Origin: Chiridota heheva
Taxonomy: Eukaryota; Echinodermata; Holothuroidea; Apodida; Chiridotidae
Assembly: GCA_020152595.1 (NCBI GenBank)
Contig: JAIGNY010004489.1
Location: 212,501 to 276,500 of the forward strand
Reading direction: 5' to 3'
DNA: 64,000 nucleotides
The notes under the pieces were generated by a model. It was given only the letters and a program-made list of their open reading frames with translations. It made no database searches and had not been told where the DNA came from. A program made the position numbers and the translations under genes. This document shows positions 53,901 to 59,400 of the stretch, piece by piece. How positions within the stretch are numbered: position 1 is the stretch's first letter; each line of letters starts with the position of its first letter.

Positions 53901-56900
53901 CAGCACACCAGACTACAAATCTACATTGAGGTAACAAGGTTCTGATTCTACAGTAAATTTTTTTTAAAGGGAATATTCAAGGGTCAACAAATGTCTGATT
54001 TGTGTAGAAATGACTGAAATAAAAGACTACTTGTCACTACTACTTAGCTTAGTGACATCACGGCATTCTCACATTTCTCAAAAGCATTTATGCATTTTGC
54101 TGTAATATTCGGTGAGTCTTCATATGTAAAGAGAAACATTTAGACAGTCTTGTGAAGTACAATAACTGTGATTAACCACTTAAAGAAACTTTACAAAATT
54201 TCAAGTAGTACAAAACGTTTAATCAATTTTCAACAGTACATTGAACGCCATACTGTAAAGGTGAGGGTGTGACATCACTTGTCTACAGTGAACTATCTAC
54301 ACTAGTCAATTTCAAACAAACTGTGACTAATACCATAAACCTAGCAACGTTGTGTAACAAAGAAAATATATTGTACTTCTCTTGATTTATTTTTGTAATG
54401 AACAATTCACAAAAGGTGCCCACAGCAGTTTTGGTTTTTCAGCAAAAGTACACTTTGTTCAATTTGCCCACAAAAATGCACAGCGCTAGTAAAATAGTTT
54501 CCAGAAGAAAATTCCACAAGGTCATTTTTCCTCTTGAGTAGGCAACCACCCAATTGTGTGAATGATATCACCTTTCTGAATGGCTAATCAATTCCTTACA
54601 ATCTGTCTGACCTGATTAAAAGTAATAAGTAAACTATTTAACAAATACTGGACATAATTCAAAATGTTACATTCTAATTCATATTCACAAAACCAGCAGC
54701 TGACCAAATAAGCAATTATGTTCAATGTAATGTTCTTGTCAGTTGTATGACTCACCCCTACTACCCCTGGAAATGTCAGTCAAAGGTGAGTCATTCACAT
54801 ATTAAACAGTGACTCACATGTGTGTCATTGTACCAAATTGTCAGTCACCAGAGTGATTCTGAGGGGAGTCAATTTGTTTCAGACCCATTGACTTTGTACA
54901 GAGACAAGTGATTTTGGGCAAGTCATTTGCACAAGAAATATCAGTCAAATAAGTGACTGAGGGGTGCATTAATGTACATGTTTTGAACACCCACCTTGGT
55001 GTAATGACTCACCTTGTCCGGAAATAAGGGGGGGGAATCCCACAATTGACAAGTGCATAATACTGTACTTAAGAGCCAATGAGACTTACCAATATCTGTA
55101 TGAGTTGGTACTTTGCAGATGCTCCAGAAGCACTTGACATGGTACCAGTTTGGAATCTTTCCATCAAAATGAGGAGACTAAACAGAAGATACAAGAATGA
55201 TAAATGGAAATGATTATTCAGCTCTACAAAGAAGAAGTTTCTATACCCTGCCTGTATACAATACAACAAAGCAGACATAAAGTCTGATATCTTCTGACCA
55301 GGGATCTGTTCCCAAATATCAGATCCCTGTTCTGACCAAGCTTTATAACTCCCTAAGCAATCTAACACATTTTCTGAAAGTATCAAAAACTTTTATTCTA
55401 CTACTATGGGAGCACCCATTTTGATTTCTAAACATGCTGAAAATGATGTCATACACCCAGCAGGGTCTTGGAATGTAATGTAATTCTTTATAATCTATAA
55501 GGTGTGGGCGGGGTGGTGGGGCGGGGGTGGTGAGGGGCGGGGGAGGTGAGGGACGGGGCAGGGGCTGGGGAGGGGCAGGGATGGGGGAGAAGCAGGGGAG
55601 GGGTCGGTGTCGTAGACTCTTTTTTTCTTTCTTTTTAACCATTTTCTAACATTTACATTTTCCACAAACAACTAGGTATCTGGACCTCAAACTTTAACCC
55701 TCTTCCTTCCCCTTCCCATAGAATCATAGATTTGGTTTGACCTGTGAAAAAATCATCGGTTCACTGCTAGCTAGACTCTCAAACATGAGACCTCCAGTGC
55801 CTCACTTATATGCTCAACTGACCGAGTCACCTTCTATACAATGCAAAGCTATAGCAAAATACACACAATATTTTTGCATCTTTAAATCTTAATAATAAAT
55901 AGGTCTACTGTGTGTACAAATTTCTGGAAAATCAATACTGTTCTGTAACACGTAATAGGCCTATGTGATATTGCCATTTATTAATGTGAGCTTTACTGTA
56001 TTTTCTATCAAGCAAAGTGTTTGTTCTGTGAGGAACTTCACTGTCCGGGTCATATTGGGCAATTCCAGAAAATAAGTGTATGGAGAGGGGGAGGGGGGGG
56101 GAAGGTTGACAGCAATCAGAATCGGGGTGGGTGGTGGTCAGCCTAGTCTGGAATCGGAATCGAGGTGGTTGGGGGTGGGTGTCTGTAAGAATGTCACTGA
56201 CTGAGGGGTCAGGTAGCTTAGTTGGTAGAGCACACGACTGAGATGCTGGAAGTCACGGTTCAAGCCTCGGACAGGCCTAACCAGTTTTTCCACAGCTATG
56301 CAGACAGATACGCCGATCATCAAAGCGGAAGTACGTCGTTTGCAGCTCCGGCTTCTCATTCAGCTGTTGAGCAAAGTGGCAATGGTTGACTGGTGCTCGC
56401 CGTCCTTCGGAGGGGACGTTAATCTGTCAGTCCCGATGGTAGGACAGTCACACCCTACCTGGTTCTCTGAGCACTTCTCGAAAAGATCCATATAGGAAGT
56501 CTTGCCGAGTTCCCGTAAGGGAGAATCATGTACAAACAAACAAACAAACAGACCCCCACCCCCCCTCCTCAGTACACTTATTGTCTGGAATTGCCCATTA
56601 CAGTACGCAGGCAAGATTTAAATATATAAAAAAAAAGGTTCTTTATATTGATTGACTGATGTTCAGCTGTGACCCTGACGGTCTTTTTTCCAGCACCTTT
56701 TCGGCCCATTAGACCTAACGTTAGATTATAGGCCTATGCTAAAAAGAATGCATCTCTTTCTTCCCTCACAGTCACACACTAAAGCCTAAGGATTGGAATG
56801 CTTTACTGTCAGACATTGTACATGCACCAAGTCTCAACTGTTTCAAAGCTAAACTTTTTAACACTTGTATTGCTAACTAGTTTTTTTTACTCATACTTTT

Positions 56901-57135
56901 TACACTCAGTTGGCGTTTATGTCCTTTTGAAGGATTTGACTTAACTGATTCAGATACTAACGTTTACTTTAACACTTAACGTAGGCCTATCACTATCATT
57001 GATAATAATCTTTCTTACCTGGATCATTTTCGCCAGTCTTAAACTTTCCTTGGAAATTGGATTTTTGCACTTCTTACAGCTTGCCCTTCCACTCTTAGCA
57101 TATTCAGCTTTGTATGGATAGTCATCTGCATTCAT
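4838..57135 (-). CDS. PARP1: PARP1, poly(ADP-ribose) polymerase 1: 5' half of the gene, 12 exons
   Basis: Nuclear DNA-break sensor that makes poly(ADP-ribose) from NAD+ in DNA repair and chromatin control. Joining 57019-57135, 55090-55177, 37799-37983, 35438-35646, 32306-32414, 24864-24980, 23723-23931, 23163-23252, 17748-17902, 6317-6462, 5720-5791 and 4838-4912 (minus strand) gives about 524 codons. They are collinear with human PARP1 from the start to the glycine-rich strand before the WGR domain. Visible domains: zinc finger 1 (Cys20, Cys23, His52, Cys55), zinc finger 2 (Cys121, Cys124, His157, Cys160), a Lys/Ser linker, the PADR1 helical part, the four-Cys zinc finger 3 and BRCT. Every junction has GT/AG and matching phase except exon 10 to 11. 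WGR, helical and catalytic exons are not in 1-4837, so the gene leaves the window at its 3' side. The coding half spans 52 kb because its introns are full of repeats. Confidence 0.95.
4960..5095. repeat. Dispersed repeat shared with 18055-18175
   Basis: Both places carry 'gtcctgaccccac' or 'caggacccccac', a related middle, and end 'attgacat(t/c)aaaa'. It lies in intron 11 between exons 11 and 12. Family unknown. Confidence 0.4.
5720..5791 (-). CDS. PARP1: PARP1 exon 11: automodification linker (frame provisional)
   Basis: This is a 72-bp segment between TTTGTAG and GTACAT. In the frame compatible with exon 12 it reads [14 protein letters not shown], resembling the APRGKSG-type linker after BRCT in PARP1. 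A second open frame exists, which would match exon 10 as drawn together with a different exon 12 acceptor at 4907. The exon call is firm; the reading frame is less so. Confidence 0.7.
6317..6462 (-). CDS. PARP1: PARP1 exon 10: second half of the BRCT domain
   Basis: This 146-bp exon begins in phase 1 and encodes [26 protein letters not shown] in two overlapping blocks, ending [14 protein letters not shown] and the terminal WG are BRCT/PARP1 signatures. A consensus GTAAGT donor ends it in phase 0, while exon 11 seems to need a phase 1 entry. An alternative GTACTT donor 16 bp further on, giving an exon end at 6301, would restore the frame. Confidence 0.9.
6946..7277. repeat. 24-bp minisatellite, about 13-14 copies
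   Basis: The unit is 'cagcagtcattcatgatcatcctg', cited here in parts: CAGCAGTCATTC then ATGATCATCCTG. The 24-bp length keeps all frames open and creates artificial ORFs such as repeated HDHPAAVI. One interruption at about 7027-7049 breaks the register. Intron 9 of PARP1. Confidence 0.97.
7278..9189. other. Intronic stretch without a gene
   Basis: No exon or complete mobile element seen. A word around 7640-7710 ('tccatttcattgatgaaaacca') recurs at about 9043-9100, so the two flanks of this stretch share an old duplicated segment. Confidence 0.4.
9190..12617. repeat. 63-bp satellite array, about 54 monomers
   Basis: The monomer starts GATATGATGGATGCAGTGCA and ends CACAAAGGGACTCTGA. Monomers are 62, 63, 66 or 67 bp: a C is lost in 'gcccagc', and TGTC or TCTG 4-mers are duplicated. 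The 63-bp form is 21 codons, so runs of it keep frames open on both strands (for example [20 protein letters not shown] on plus). These ORFs break wherever a variant monomer occurs, so I treat them as non-coding. A block of five monomers (319 bp) occurs twice, at 11362-11680 and 11681-11999. Confidence 0.98.
12618..17430. other. Intron 9 remainder: unassigned AT-rich DNA
   Basis: No exon, RNA gene or complete mobile element seen. It contains a poly-A run (about 12840-12855), a perfect 20-bp palindrome at 15387-15406 and an AT microsatellite at about 17364-17393. Confidence 0.5.
17431..17690 (-). mobile_element. tRNA-derived SINE, minus strand
   Basis: On the minus strand the head reads 'gttagctcagttggtagag' (A box-like), with a B box-like word in the 'gtcgtggactcg' region. 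The 3' end has 'aagtgctttgagtatg' followed by 'gctgtataagagctata', the tail type of L2-mobilised SINEs. It lies 58 bp downstream of PARP1 exon 9 in the same orientation as the gene. Confidence 0.7.
17748..17902 (-). CDS. PARP1: PARP1 exon 9: first half of the BRCT automodification domain
   Basis: This is a 155-bp exon with a TTTTCAG acceptor and a GTGAGT donor. [15 protein letters not shown] and [16 protein letters not shown] give the first strand and helix of a BRCT fold, with the GG turn after helix 1. It matches the family segment that starts with a KPLSN-type motif. Confidence 0.93.
18055..18175. repeat. Dispersed repeat, second copy (see 4960-5095)
   Basis: It shares 'caggaccccca' and the end 'ttgacatcaaaa' with the first copy. 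In PARP1 intron 8. Confidence 0.4.
18530..18860. repeat. Dispersed hairpin repeat, copy 2
   Basis: This is the partner of 1960-2240. The hairpin arms GACCCGACC and GGTCGGGTC are kept around 18790-18830, with one mismatch in the outer stem and extra sequence before the 'agccattgataaggg' block. Confidence 0.75.
19396..21690 (+). pseudogene. Decayed transposon-borne gene of an uncharacterised family
   Basis: Broken frames in consistent order encode [17 protein letters not shown], a [12 protein letters not shown] block, HPKTWKELQ, a GADHQDDK block, [11 protein letters not shown], then (after an inserted MITE) [36 protein letters not shown] and [17 protein letters not shown] recognise this order as a multi-copy uncharacterised protein family of marine invertebrates; that recognition is from memory. 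Several frameshifts and stops make it non-functional. Its place between long inverted repeats suggests it was the transposon's own gene. Function unknown. Confidence 0.75.
19917..20267. mobile_element. MITE with ~75-bp inverted repeats, inserted in the decayed gene
   Basis: The left end GAGCAGCCCGAAAACT and 'ggtactttgaaata' match the reverse complement of the right end (GAGCAACCCGAAAAGT, 'ggtactttgaaata'). Similarity runs inward to the 'cgcatgag' words at about 19980 and 20190. It is 351 bp and non-coding. It splits the host coding relic after the HDLHPS-like region, so it arrived later. Confidence 0.75.
23163..23252 (-). CDS. PARP1: PARP1 exon 8: end of the zinc finger 3 region and linker to BRCT
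   Basis: This is a 90-bp exon with a CCACAG acceptor and a GTAATA donor, phase 2 to phase 2. It encodes [18 protein letters not shown], the counterpart of the basic strand ending RIFPPE in PARP1, then a short polar linker. Confidence 0.92.
23723..23931 (-). CDS. PARP1: PARP1 exon 7: zinc finger 3
   Basis: This 209-bp exon starts [14 protein letters not shown] and carries the four-cysteine finger as Cys-x2-Cys-x15-Cys-x9-Cys (CTVC, YRC, TKC). WTKC and the PWVIPDEF strand are family hallmarks; finger 3 passes the DNA-break signal to the catalytic domain. The middle loop is three residues longer than in the human protein. The donor is GTAGGT, phase 2. Confidence 0.95.
24864..24980 (-). CDS. PARP1: PARP1 exon 6: PADR1 helical subdomain
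   Basis: This 117-bp exon encodes 39 codons, phase 0 to phase 0, between a TTTCAAG acceptor and a GTAAGA donor. [20 protein letters not shown] and QDIPSGES match the helices before zinc finger 3 in PARP1. It was found by reading the minus strand under the family pattern and has no start codon of its own. Confidence 0.93.
24981..28985. other. PARP1 intron 5, distal part
   Basis: Mostly unassigned AT-rich DNA. It contains a retroelement tail (25720-25960) and a 30-bp word duplicated in tandem at about 27192-27250. A SINE-like word near 27725-27790 ('ggcaccgtgacagt') recurs near 17040-17060. Confidence 0.45.
25720..25960 (+). pseudogene. C-terminal fragment of a non-LTR retrotransposon polyprotein
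   Basis: The frame reads [20 protein letters not shown], followed by [10 protein letters not shown] and a stop. Pattern 'RGRPK-x-TWRRTV-x-KE ... LCAxGH' with a spaced W/R core is the typical end of RTE/endonuclease-type polyproteins. No reverse transcriptase motif is seen upstream, so this is a 5'-truncated relic. Confidence 0.6.
28915..29435. repeat. Direct duplication (about 75 bp) surrounding the TTAA MITE
   Basis: The words 'tgtattatcatattcatgc' and 'attgctgatttaa' occur just before the MITE (about 28920-28989) and just after it (about 29352-29430). The MITE therefore sits between two units of an older tandem duplication. Confidence 0.8.
28990..29348. mobile_element. 359-bp MITE flanked by TTAA
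   Basis: The left end GGCCGTTACACACCGAACGC is mirrored by the right end, whose reverse complement begins GGCTGTTACATACAGAACGC; similarity spans about 35 bp including GACGCG. TTAA stands at 28986-28989 and again at 29349-29352, the target duplication expected of piggyBac- or Kolobok-type elements. Non-coding. Confidence 0.88.
29485..29825. repeat. 52-bp minisatellite, about 6-7 units, with a TGAGTCA in most units
   Basis: The unit contains GTGAATCATCAATGTAGCTA then AGCAAGTGAGTCATTAATGT. Two units carry a 5-bp insertion ('gctacagtaagc'). TGAGTCA is the consensus AP-1 (TRE) site. PARP1 intron 5. Confidence 0.92.
30795..31270. repeat. 23-bp minisatellite, about 20 units
   Basis: The core unit is TTATAAACAATGGAAACTGT plus CCA. 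Outer units alternate 'ttatggacaatgggaactg' and 'tttggacaatgggaact', while seven near-identical units lie at about 31010-31140. The homogeneous centre suggests recent expansion. Confidence 0.95.
31271..32305. other. Intron 5, proximal part: nothing named
   Basis: AT-rich, with a poly-A run at about 31428-31441. No exon or mobile element recognised. PARP1 exon 5 follows on the minus strand. Confidence 0.5.
32306..32414 (-). CDS. PARP1: PARP1 exon 5: basic Lys/Ser linker with nuclear-localisation character
   Basis: This 109-bp exon encodes 36 full codons starting KRKTTAK, with PPPKKSKS next. The composition suits the bipartite nuclear localisation region that sits here in PARP1. I end it at AAG|GTAAAT after EEEALK. 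That donor is strong, keeps phase 0 and joins cleanly to exon 6, reproducing the family order. The frame stays open to 32192, so use of a downstream donor (for example AAG|GTGAAC) would lengthen the linker. Confidence 0.85.
32855..33036 (+). mobile_element. tRNA-derived SINE, family A, copy 1
   Basis: The head GTGGTGTAGTGGTTTAAGTG (A box) and 'ccaggttcgtgtacc' (B box) are followed by 'ctgcaaccagtgagtt', 'aaaggccgtggccgtctt' and the tail 'gggacgttaaacctt'. Near-identical copies lie at 49068-49245 and 63238-63411. The ORF across it is chance. Confidence 0.9.
33037..35437. other. PARP1 intron 4, rest
   Basis: No exon or clear transposon. A 250-bp patch at 33380-33620 is richer in CG dinucleotides than its surroundings. 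A TGACGTCA (CRE) word lies at about 35171, close to an AAGATGGC word. I see no transcript to attach these to. Confidence 0.4.
35438..35646 (-). CDS. PARP1: PARP1 exon 4: second half of zinc finger 2
   Basis: This is a 209-bp exon with a TATCAG acceptor and a GTACTT donor, ending in phase 2. It encodes IRISKRDMM, the counterpart of the family VRLSKKMV strand, then DMWHHVDCF with zinc ligands His157 and Cys160. The segment [17 protein letters not shown] matches the end of the finger 2 domain. Confidence 0.93.
35647..37798. other. PARP1 intron 3
   Basis: AT-rich, no exon or mobile element recognised. A CT-rich segment at 37310-37600 holds two related paragraphs ('acaacaccacacaccaaatttaatccaa' type words), an old local duplication, and a CA microsatellite sits at about 37730-37746. 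Confidence 0.5.
37799..37983 (-). CDS. PARP1: PARP1 exon 3: inter-finger linker and start of zinc finger 2
   Basis: This is a 185-bp exon following a 17-kb intron. It encodes the FASLRW motif that closes the finger 1 fold, an acidic/Gly linker, then [13 protein letters not shown], which starts finger 2 (Cys121, Cys124). The donor is GTTTGT, a weak but valid GT, and the exon ends in phase 0. Confidence 0.93.
38367..39831 (+). pseudogene. THAP-domain gene relic
   Basis: THAP is a C2CH zinc-dependent DNA-binding domain found in transposases and host factors. Visible pieces are [20 protein letters not shown], then after a one-base shift in an A run [15 protein letters not shown], then [20 protein letters not shown] with the C-x2-H pair. 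The first zinc cysteine appears mutated (TAT where TGT is expected, 4 residues before GGC). There are two stops before CSDHF and one after SINPG. A likely second exon at 39590-39831 encodes [20 protein letters not shown] and a Ser/Pro/Arg-rich tail. Not functional as it stands. Confidence 0.75.
40183..41212. mobile_element. 1,030-bp non-autonomous DNA transposon with 5-bp target duplication
   Basis: The left end CAGTCCAGTAGCATTCCCAT and the reverse complement of the right end (CAGTCCAGTAGCATGCCTAT) form inverted repeats of about 30 bp. AATTA stands at 40178-40182 and 41213-41217. TTCCCATTAATGGGAA, itself a 16-bp palindrome, is repeated near both ends. No coding relic found. CAG/CTG tips suggest a hAT-like or related group; not decided. 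Confidence 0.9.
41822..42240 (+). mobile_element. tRNA-derived SINE, family B, long copy
   Basis: The head GGTAGCTCAGTTGGTAGAGC with 'cggttcaagc' is a tRNA-like promoter. The body has 'agctatgcagacagatacg', 'gtgctcgccgtccttcg', 'aggacgttaa' and 'ttcccgtaaggga', ending before a CAAA-type tail. The tRNA fold fails in the acceptor stem, so it is not a tRNA gene. Confidence 0.88.
42755..42955. repeat. 20-bp minisatellite, about 10 units
   Basis: The unit is CTTTCAGAGGCCCTTCCCCC with point variants. It starts after 'ccaggggcgtagcc' (42718), a word also seen at the tips of the MITE at 60207-60932, so the array may have grown inside a transposon end. Two Pro/Phe-rich ORFs here are products of the repeat. 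Confidence 0.93.
42994..43460. repeat. 16-bp GC-rich minisatellite, about 28 units
   Basis: The unit is GCCACGCCACTGCCTC, with 14- to 17-bp variants. The array is far more GC-rich than its surroundings and creates long artificial ORFs on both strands (GVARQW-type and ATPLPRH-type repeats of up to 213 residues). Confidence 0.96.
44204..44363 (-). pseudogene. C-terminal exon relic of a P2RX7-C-like zinc-binding protein
   Basis: After a CTCAG acceptor the minus strand reads DTAYW, then with one base missing [20 protein letters not shown], then [13 protein letters not shown] and a stop. The order AYRQ-x-VRW, RVxLPSC and IRxxFP/S is the end of the domain first named from the P2X7 receptor tail, which recurs in many multi-copy invertebrate genes without the channel part. 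The one-base loss breaks the frame. Likely the 3' end of the gene beginning at 46108. Confidence 0.75.
45537..45645. repeat. Imperfect inverted repeat (foldback)
   Basis: ACTAGTACTAGCTCGAGATT with 'cctctag' at about 45538-45564 pairs with 'agaggaatctcggactagc' and 'tagtactagtg' at 45611-45644. It lies just inside the right end of the candidate composite transposon. Confidence 0.7.
45862..46108 (-). pseudogene. First exon relic of the same P2RX7-C-like gene
   Basis: ATG at 46108 starts [20 protein letters not shown], then a stop. The same frame continues as an acidic stretch with [20 protein letters not shown] and ends at a GTGAGA donor after a VNNLH motif. An acidic Ser-rich start followed by PYxFEPE is typical of this gene family. 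The middle exon expected to carry the WCxCGxC zinc cluster was not found between 44363 and 45862, so it may be lost. Confidence 0.65.
47424..48065. repeat. 330-bp tandem duplication containing a 20-bp minisatellite
   Basis: Two copies begin TAAACTAATTTATTCAATTA at 47424 and 47754. Copy 1 has four tandem GTGTCAACTGGCCCCTCCAA units (about 47470-47545); copy 2 has about two and a remnant. The longest ORF here (47934-48422) starts inside the duplication and has no family features. Confidence 0.93.
49068..49245 (+). mobile_element. tRNA-derived SINE, family A, copy 2
   Basis: Same body as 32855-33036 ('ctgcaaccagtgagtt', 'aaaggccgtggccgtctt', 'gctatgctatgct' end) with several substitutions in the tRNA-like head. 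Confidence 0.9.
50140..50225 (+). mobile_element. tRNA-like SINE head
   Basis: 'GTAGTGTAGTGGTTATCA' and 'ctgggtttaagcctgg' match A and B boxes with tRNA spacing. The body beyond is short and unassigned. Not an intact tRNA, since the acceptor stem does not close. Confidence 0.6.
52012..52456. mobile_element. Old hAT-like MITE, 445 bp
   Basis: The ends resemble hAT tips: left 'ggtgattcttaat' with 'ggcccgc', right (reverse complement) 'acgggttcttgat' with 'ccgcgggcc' further in. Flanking 8-mers CTATGAAC (52004-52011) and CTATAAAC (52457-52464) agree at 7 of 8 bases. 'tggcccgc' words recur inside. Confidence 0.55.
54748..55011. promoter_or_regulatory. Cluster of four AP-1 (TRE) consensus sites in intron 2
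   Basis: TGACTCA or TGAGTCA occurs at 54748-54754, 54787-54793, 54810-54816 and 55005-55011, with related GTCAGTCA words between. It ends about 80 bp before exon 2 on the genomic map. Enhancer function is inference only. Confidence 0.4.
55090..55177 (-). CDS. PARP1: PARP1 exon 2: second half of zinc finger 1
   Basis: This is an 88-bp exon, entered in phase 0 after a TTTAG acceptor and ending in phase 1 at GTAAGT. It encodes [15 protein letters not shown], which gives the last two zinc ligands (His52, Cys55) and the conserved tryptophans of the DNA-binding finger. The split codon completes in exon 3 as alanine. Confidence 0.94.
55498..55610 (+). repeat. G-rich tract with G-quadruplex potential
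   Basis: About 110 bases on the plus strand carry many runs of three to five G spaced by one to three bases. The PARP1 transcript reads the C-rich complement, so any quadruplex would form on the template strand of intron 1. A second shorter G-rich tract is at 56086-56185. Confidence 0.8.
56208..56550 (+). mobile_element. tRNA-derived SINE, family B, short copy with CAAA tail
   Basis: It shares head, 'agctatgcagacagatacg', 'gtgctcgccgtcctt' and 'ttcccgtaaggga' with 41822-42240 but lacks about 90 internal bases after 'cacttctcgaaaaga'. It ends in (CAAA)n. It lies in PARP1 intron 1. Confidence 0.88.
57019..57135 (-). CDS. PARP1: PARP1 exon 1: start codon and first half of zinc finger 1
   Basis: The ATG is at 57135-57133 and 39 codons follow, ending in phase 0 at a GTAAGA donor. 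The family signature [13 protein letters not shown] is present, with zinc ligands Cys20 and Cys23, one residue earlier than in the human protein. An upstream non-coding exon is possible but not visible. The start was chosen because the length before the signature matches the family. Confidence 0.95.
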
Positions 57136-57420
57136 TTTGAATCTGATTTACGTCTTTACTTCTGAACGAAAAGCAATCACAAACACTACACGGCACGTGT
57201 ATAGTTGCACAGGGTTCACGAAATGGCAACTACTTGTACACTGTGTAGGCTGGGCCTATGAACTGTACAAGCCTATAAACTGTACGATACATCACGGCAA
57301 CGTGCGTGCAAAACCTGGAATTCCCAGTTTCACAAGTTTGTTTTGACATGTGCTTGATGACGTCATTTAATGGCGGAATGACAAGAGTGTTTTGTAAGCC
57401 TCGAAAAGTTGAAACTGTAT
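57136..57420 (-). promoter_or_regulatory. Presumed PARP1 promoter region with a CRE
   Basis: A perfect palindromic CRE/ATF site, TGACGTCA, lies at 57358-57365, about 220 bp upstream of the start codon. No TATA box is evident. CACGTG-like 'gcacgtgt' is at about 57193. Promoter assignment rests on position alone. Confidence 0.45.
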
Positions 57421-57421
57421 G

Positions 57422-57625
57422 GGGGTGGGGGCAGGGGAGGACAGGTAGAACTTTTCCACTTTCTTCCGAATTTGTATCTTTGATCGTGATGTTTTGCATT
57501 TTAGCGTGATTTGTCCCCACTTTTGACTTTGCTCGTCCATTTTCGGTCAGCGAATCCCAGATAATATCAGGGGCACGACCAGGGAAATATGTTGGGATAT
57601 CTTCCATATCCAAAACTTTCAACAT
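57422..57625 (-). CDS. Unassigned short coding candidate upstream of PARP1
   Basis: The minus frame opens with ATG at 57625 and reads MLKVLDMEDIPTYFPGRAPD, then IIWDSLTENGRAKSKVGTNH and a polar stretch to about SEESGK. It stays open to 57230, but the last part is low in complexity. Amino acid mix looks protein-like up to 57455. It could be a first exon of a neighbour gene, an upstream exon or chance. No family recognised. Confidence 0.25.
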
Positions 57626-57879
57626 ATAGGCCTAACACATTTTTTGTAATTGAAATAGCATAGGTTCGTGATACTAAGGTAATGAAATAACATGAACTAA
57701 ATGATTAACACACAATATAATTATAAAAACACAGTTTTCTAATAATAATAATAATAATAGGTGCTGTTTATAACTTCTACAGTACTAACTATAATCAGTG
57801 CCACTTTACAATCAAAATAAAAAGCAAAAAGTTAAGCAGAGTATTAGTAATAATTTAAATGCTAATTAAAAAAGGTAAG

Positions 57880-59400
57880 TTTTAAGTTTCTTCTTGAAAA
57901 GGGGGAAAGAGGTTATACATTGTATCTCGGCCGGCAATTATATTCTTTTGGTCCAGCCACAGAAAATGCACGATCCCCAAAGATTTTTCTGTAAGTTTTT
58001 GGCATTTCGAATGTGCAAGAATGAGTTGATCTCAGTGAATAATTGCTTTGTTTTACATGAAAATAACTTAAGTAAGTTGGCGCTAATCCAGTTATAAATT
58101 TGAAAGACATGCATAGCAACCGAAATAAAATTCTAAACCAATATTGGCAACCAATGCCACTTCAAGCATTATAATAATTCTTCCCTAAAATCAATCTCGC
58201 TGCAAAATTTTGAACCCTTTGTAATTTAGTTATTGACGTACTTGGCAAGCCATTATACAACATACTACAATAGTCAAGCTTAGAATTTATAAGAGAAAGT
58301 ACCAACTGTTAAAGGGACTGATTGTTTAAATGACTGCATAATGACCTTAGGCGACGGTAGCACATACATAGCTGTTTTACACTTTTTATCTGTCTTTCAA
58401 ATGTTAGCTAATTGTCCAACCAAACCCCAAGATATTTAATACACTGACTATCATCCACGTGGACATTATTGATACCAAACCGTACCTTGATGTAATTGGA
58501 CCTTGCTATTAAATTGTATGTATAAGTTAAGTTTTATTATTATTCAGTTTTAGTCTTTTTTTCATTCATTCGGGTTGAGACAAGGATAGCATATTCTTCC
58601 AAAGCATCAATGCAATGCTGCTCATCCAAAAAGCTGTTTGCTGCGAAACTGCTATGATATGAATGGTCGTCAGTGTATCCCATGAGAGTAATCTCTAGCA
58701 TGTTTCCGATTTGAATTGGTGTAATTATGAACAGTGCTTGCGTAAAGATTGTACAGAACCGGGCCTGCACAACTGCCTTGAGGCACGGAGAATGGAAGGC
58801 TGATGATCTCCTCAGAAAGCGATTGCTATTCGAACTGAATTTTCTTCTATTTAAATAGTTATGGAACCATTGTAATGCCTTACCATCTATTCCAAATTGG
58901 TTGTGCAATACCTTCAGCATAATGTCATGGTCCACTGTATCAAAGGTGGCGGAAAGATCTAGAGCCAGCAGAGGTGTAATCCGTTGCCTATCCATACTGC
59001 ACATTACATCATTGGTAACTTTTAATAAGACAGTTTCTGTGCTATACGACTCATCGCTTACATTGTCAGGTAGCAATTCATTGGTTTTAAGATGATCATT
59101 CAGATGTAATAACATCCCTTTTTTAACTATTTTAGATATAAATGGCAGGTTATTCACTGGTCTGTAATTTGAGAGAACCAGTTCTAGTCCTGGCTTCTCA
59201 AGTAATGGTTTCAGATGGAGGTTTTCCATAAAGAAGAAAATTCACTTAAATTATTAAGAAGAAAATTCACGAGTCAATTAAGGAGTTATCTATAACCTTT
59301 GTGAGAAGAGGAGGGAGAACATCTACATGAGTTTTTATTAACTTTGCTGGAAATGGGTCTGTGTGACAATTAGTAAAATTGGCATTCAAAATTAACTTTT
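57880..59400 (-). pseudogene. CR1/L2-like non-LTR retrotransposon reverse transcriptase relic
   Basis: Reading down the minus strand in shifting frames: a PFPAKLIKTHVDVLPPLLTK block, NYRPVNNLPFISKIVKK, LALDLSATFDTVDH (palm Asp motif), SVPQGSCAGPVLYNLYAST in another frame, GYTDDHSYH in place of the YADD box, CIKYLGVWLDN, LINSKLDYCSMLYNGLPS, and the thumb end GLAPTYLS with FGDRAFSVAGPKEYN. Motif order is that of CR1/L2-type LINEs. At least two frameshifts and stops (for example after WLDN) make it inactive. No endonuclease domain is present, so it is 5'-truncated. Confidence 0.9.
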
